From positions 496,001 to 560,000 of the forward strand of contig NZ_JBFEGG010000001.1 in assembly GCF_047228935.1 (NCBI RefSeq): DNA of 64,000 nucleotides, read 5' to 3'. The notes beneath the pieces were generated by a model, which made no database searches, had not been told where the DNA came from, and saw nothing but the letters and a program-made list of their open reading frames with translations. Numbering within the stretch: the stretch's first letter is position 1; the number at the start of each line of letters is the position of its first letter. The stretch comes from Ornithinibacillus sp047228935. Its GTDB lineage: Bacteria; Bacillota; Bacilli; Bacillales; Amphibacillaceae. This document shows positions 61,398-64,000 of this stretch, piece by piece. The translations under genes and the position numbers were made by a program.

Positions 61398-61523
61398 ATG
61401 ACAGACTCAAATAAAGAAAAGGAAAGACAATGGCGTGCTAGAAAAAATGCCAAAAATCCACACGGGAAAGTAAAATCACTCGATCAATTAGCTGACGAGG
61501 CATTTAAAAACGGGAAAAAATAA
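61398..61523 (+). CDS. Small conserved hydrophilic protein
   Basis: A 41-residue protein (MTDSNKEKERQWRARKNAKN...) with a basic centre and an acidic end. It resembles the small DUF6254-type proteins of Bacillaceae. GGGGA lies 9 bases before the ATG. It is probably cotranscribed with the preceding gene (25 bases apart). Confidence 0.6.
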   Translation: MTDSNKEKERQWRARKNAKNPHGKVKSLDQLADEAFKNGKK

Positions 61524-61557
61524 TAGGCATTAGCATTCAATTTATAGGAGTACACAT

Positions 61558-61767
61558 ATGAATCAATTATCACATGAGGAAGTAATTAAACAGTTAAATA
61601 AGCTATTAAGTGAAGATGTGACAGAAGTTTTTGAAGAACAGTTAAGAGAAGCAGGTGAGCATGGTAACCCAAGCTTTACTATATCAGGTAGAAATGGTAT
61701 GGAAATAGTAGTTGCTGTCGAGTGGGATAAAGAGTCGGATCAGTTGTATTTTAGAATAGAGCCTTAA
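61558..61767 (+). CDS. Small protein of unknown function
   Basis: A 69-residue protein with a helical N-terminal half (MNQLSHEEVIKQLNKLLSEDV) and a beta C-terminal half (ISGRNGMEIVVAVEWDKES). No family is recognised. It is the last gene of the small-gene series and ends before a bidirectional terminator. Confidence 0.6.
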   Translation: MNQLSHEEVIKQLNKLLSEDVTEVFEEQLREAGEHGNPSFTISGRNGMEIVVAVEWDKESDQLYFRIEP

Positions 61768-61770
61768 TAA

Positions 61771-61802
61771 AAATAAGAGTTGATTTGTTTCAACTCTTAT
61801 TA
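61771..61802. terminator. Bidirectional terminator
   Basis: A 12-bp stem AATAAGAGTTGA / TCAACTCTTATT between the small gene and the convergent DedA-like gene. Confidence 0.8.
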
Positions 61803-61805
61803 GCT

Positions 61806-62405
61806 CTATCCGACAACATTTTCTTTTTTATCTATCGGCAGTTTTTTCTTATTTGTATATTTACGTTTAATGAAGAATATTCCAAATAGAATAATGGCTA
61901 TGCCACCCATAATATATGTAAGGTATTCTGTTACAAATTCTTCTGAAGCTTGGCCATAAAGGTAAAAAGCAATACCTACTACGTAATATTTAACCGCTCG
62001 CCCTATTGCGGCATAACCGATTAATTTCCAAAGTGAGTAGTGAAAACAACCAGATAGAATCGTAAACACTTTAAAAGGTATAGGAGTAAAAGCACCAATT
62101 AAGATGGCAGCTTCACCATTTCGATGGAATGAATTAGTAGCTTTTTCAATCCATTTCTTTTTAAGGAACTTATGTAATACAGGCTCACCCAATATCTTGC
62201 CAATTAAATAACCAAATGGTGTCCCTAAAAGACAAGCAATGTATCCAAACGTTGCAAGCCATATCGCGGACTCTGGATTTAACATACTGAGAGAGACTTG
62301 AGTGAAAAAAGCTGGAATCGGGAAAATGATGGCATCGATAAATCCATGTACAAACATCCCAATAAAACCGAAATCTTCAAAAAATTTACTGACTTGCTGG
62401 ACCAT
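61806..62405 (-). CDS. DedA/VTT-like membrane protein (YqaA type)
   Basis: A 199-residue membrane protein of the VTT/SNARE-associated type with about five helices and the marks GYLIGKILGEPVLHKF and GAFTPIPFKVFTILSGCFHYSLWKLIGYAAIGRAVKYYVVG. The re-entrant Pro-rich segment and a conserved Arg are typical. Members scramble or transport lipids. ATG 62405 is preferred for its GAGGAG at 8 bases. Confidence 0.88.
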   Translation of the reverse strand: MVQQVSKFFEDFGFIGMFVHGFIDAIIFPIPAFFTQVSLSMLNPESAIWLATFGYIACLLGTPFGYLIGKILGEPVLHKFLKKKWIEKATNSFHRNGEAAILIGAFTPIPFKVFTILSGCFHYSLWKLIGYAAIGRAVKYYVVGIAFYLYGQASEEFVTEYLTYIMGGIAIILFGIFFIKRKYTNKKKLPIDKKENVVG

Positions 62406-62528
62406 GGCACATCTCCTCACAAGGGACTTACTATTTTTTTAATTATATCATAAATATTCTGGATAACCTCGATAAATAAGGTATTTTGTCGAAGAATGTC
62501 TATTTTATTTCCGAATAAGATTACGAAA

Positions 62529-62561
62529 GGGGTAGTCCTTATCAAGAAAAGGACTACCCCT
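62529..62561 (-). terminator. Terminator of the small minus-strand gene
   Basis: A 12-bp stem GGGGTAGTCCTT / AAGGACTACCCC downstream of the 29-residue gene in its reading direction, with TTTCG tail. Confidence 0.65.
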
Positions 62562-62569
62562 AATAGGAA

Positions 62570-62659
62570 TTATTGTCTATTTTTTGGATATCTTTCTTTA
62601 CCTTTCATATCATTCAATTCTTCTTTACTTTTATTCTTTTTCTTTTTGTTCTTTGCCAT
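62570..62659 (-). CDS. Very small basic protein
   Basis: A 29-codon frame (MAKNKKKKNKSKEELNDMKG...) with GGAGGG 8 bases before the ATG. It is Lys/Asn-rich and followed by a terminator, which supports it as a gene. Such tiny Lys-rich proteins in Bacillaceae are often sporulation-linked, but no function is known. Confidence 0.5.
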   Translation of the reverse strand: MAKNKKKKNKSKEELNDMKGKERYPKNRQ

Positions 62660-62732
62660 CTATATATCCCTCCTTGAAGCTTAGTTTGAACGAATAATTC
62701 AAATTAATGTAAGCAAAAAGAAGGAATATGGC

Positions 62733-63560
62733 TTATCTTGTTTCCGCTAACCATTTTCGTATAAAATTTCTATATTTCGTAGTCGTCTTATTACTTGATA
62801 CTTTTGGATTTTCAATTGGGTCATCTAATCCGTTAACTAATAACGTTATTCGAAAACGCTGACCGGGCTCGTCTATAAAATAAGATCCTATTTTAAATAA
62901 GTCTGCTTTATCAAATAGATCATTCAAGCGAAGATTAATTTGTCTAAAGGCTTCCATATCTACTCCTCTTGTATAGCCGATGTTTAAAATTAATTGCTTT
63001 CCTTCAAAGAAGTCCTTAGGGAGGTATGGGGTTGCGATTAAATACTTTAATGGTTCATCGAAATTTCTTCCCTCTATTGTATGTAAAAAAAGTGGCCCCC
63101 GATTTCGGTATATAAACGATTTAACATCTTGATAATCGATATTGATTTTTCCAGTTTCGTCAACTAAATCACGTAATCCGTTTATGGTTTGGTCCTCTAT
63201 CGTATCAAATGTATGACGTGCTTCATGGATTGGGGTAGTAAGATCAATTGTTTCCATTAATCCATCACTGTCAAAGAACATTACGGCATCGCAAAAATCT
63301 CTCATAATATAATATTGCTCACGAGCAGTAGCTTGTCTTCGTTTTCCTTCAAAGCGGAAGGGATACCGAAAGACGCCAATTAGAAGTGGTTTCCGAGCTC
63401 TTAAATTCTGCAGCTTAGTTCTTAATCCCTCAGTTTCACTTGGATTTCCGCCAATAAAACGATAAAAACTGATATCGTCTTGTTGAAGTTCTGCAATAGT
63501 CGATTGTTTTTTATCTGAAAAGTCAGTATTCATTTTAAACGGTCCAAAAATTCTCTCCAT
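62733..63560 (-). CDS. FtsZ-like protein without the GTP-binding half
   Basis: A 275-residue protein that resembles the C-terminal half of FtsZ. Residues 60-75 (LLIGVFRYPFRFEGKRRQA) align with the FtsZ segment VVTKPFTFEGRKR. The T7-loop NIDYQDVK (NxDxxD pattern, near 140-147) is intact, and the strand/helix order to the C-terminus follows FtsZ (the FEGKQLILNIGYTRGVDMEAF region, then the terminal VNGL). The T1 to T4 nucleotide loops are missing or altered (GGNPSETEG instead of GGGTGTG), so it cannot bind GTP in the usual way. It could contact FtsZ through the T7 loop. GGGAGAG precedes the ATG. Confidence 0.8.
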   Translation of the reverse strand: MERIFGPFKMNTDFSDKKQSTIAELQQDDISFYRFIGGNPSETEGLRTKLQNLRARKPLLIGVFRYPFRFEGKRRQATAREQYYIMRDFCDAVMFFDSDGLMETIDLTTPIHEARHTFDTIEDQTINGLRDLVDETGKINIDYQDVKSFIYRNRGPLFLHTIEGRNFDEPLKYLIATPYLPKDFFEGKQLILNIGYTRGVDMEAFRQINLRLNDLFDKADLFKIGSYFIDEPGQRFRITLLVNGLDDPIENPKVSSNKTTTKYRNFIRKWLAETR

Positions 63561-63756
63561 GTCGTCTCTCCCAACCTATTATTTCATCTTTTTCACCATA
63601 ATATCAGATTGTGATAGGAATGTTTGTCAAATTGTGTTAAGAAAAAGGACTAGTTTTGTTGAATGAATAAAGAATTAATGTAACCGGTTAAATTACGAAT
63701 TATCGCTTATAGCCCTGTACATATGAGGAAAATGGATGTATGATTAGCATTATGCA

Positions 63757-63780
63757 AATTATTTACCTAGGTAAGTAATT
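63757..63780 (+). promoter_or_regulatory. MarR-type operator
   Basis: A 24-base near-perfect palindrome around TTACCTAGGTAA (arms AATTATTTACC / GGTAAGTAATT, one mismatch) lies 12 bases before the MarR gene start. This fits autoregulation. Confidence 0.75.
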
Positions 63781-63791
63781 GGAGGTATGTC

Positions 63792-64000
63792 ATGATTAAT
63801 CGAAAATTAATTCATCTATTAAATCAGCAAGTAAGGTATATAAATAAAAACTTAAATGAACGTATACAAGACCATGATTTATATAATGCCCAGTGGTCGA
63901 TTTTATACTTTTTGCATGAAAATGGAGCTAAGACGCAAACCGAGATTACGAACTACTTCCATGTAAATGCTCCTACGATTACACGAACAGTGAAACGGAT
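63792..64000 (+). CDS. MarR family regulator, cut by the window edge
   Basis: The first 69 codons of a MarR-type regulator: MINRKLIHLLNQQVRYINKN..., with the start of the winged helix (AKTQTEITNYFHVNAPTITRTVKR). AGGAGG precedes the ATG. Its C-terminal part and any target genes lie beyond base 64000. Confidence 0.85.
   Translation, partial: MINRKLIHLLNQQVRYINKNLNERIQDHDLYNAQWSILYFLHENGAKTQTEITNYFHVNAPTITRTVKR

Noticed and set aside
1..64000. CRISPR arrays, tRNA or rRNA genes, prophage or transposase genes
   Set aside because: None were recognised on either strand. The only repeats found are the foldback pair and small hairpins.

Overview
The window is AT-rich DNA with Bacillus-type Shine-Dalgarno sites, frequent GTG/TTG starts, a T-box leader, an Fnr with the C-terminal cysteine cluster typical of Bacillus, a Zur regulon, a YfmM-type ABC-F protein, SLAP and SleB/CwlJ proteins and probable small spore proteins. 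It is a chromosomal segment of a spore-forming Bacillaceae, probably from the Oceanobacillus/Virgibacillus/Ornithinibacillus side of the family. The genus is an inference. There are no rRNA or tRNA genes, no CRISPR array, no prophage and no insertion sequence.

Layout. 0-5 kb: an orphan pair of oligopeptide-type ABC permeases, a MOSC protein, two tandem NUDIX hydrolases, a probably frameshifted small membrane gene and an SDR gene broken near its 3' end by one extra base. 5-13 kb: a multicopper oxidase diverges from a CuA-type cupredoxin lipoprotein whose promoter carries a perfect Fnr box. An ABC exporter operon with a lipoprotein follows, then fnr itself. 13-24 kb: acetyltransferases, an ECF sigma factor with a BtrH-like protein and a VOC protein, mvaS, an RNase H-like protein, an AraC regulator and helD. 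24-31 kb: OsmC, a foldback repeat, a TetR-controlled pair of SMR transporters with matching operators, a second ECF/VOC pair and a cell-wall hydrolase.

31-39 kb: T-box-controlled argS, TrhA, an Lrp regulator beside a CMD protein, then a zinc-starvation cluster (ZinT-like lipoprotein, two COG0523 GTPases and zinc-independent S14) with two Zur boxes. 39-51 kb: a run of small enzymes including an alkyltransferase-like protein with Trp in place of the reactive Cys, YfmM, DegV, DinB, an MFS exporter, a MerR/TipA regulator with a 19-bp-spacer promoter, and an ABC-2 exporter operon. 51-64 kb: a second, longer foldback repeat, two more NUDIX genes, an ArsR-type regulator whose promoter shares a motif with the ABC-2 exporter, MscS, an AlaX-type editing protein, a ZorA/ZorB-like stator pair without Zorya effectors, several tiny hydrophilic genes, a DedA-like protein, an FtsZ-like protein without its GTP-binding half, and a MarR gene cut by the window edge.

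The two strongest candidates for undescribed biology are the ZorAB-like two-gene motor (58605-61116) and the FtsZ-like protein that keeps the T7-loop domain but lacks the nucleotide-binding domain (62733-63560). Several regulator-target pairs can be read directly from DNA: Fnr with the cupredoxin gene, Zur with the zinc cluster, TetR with the SMR pair and possibly ArsR with the ABC-2 exporter.
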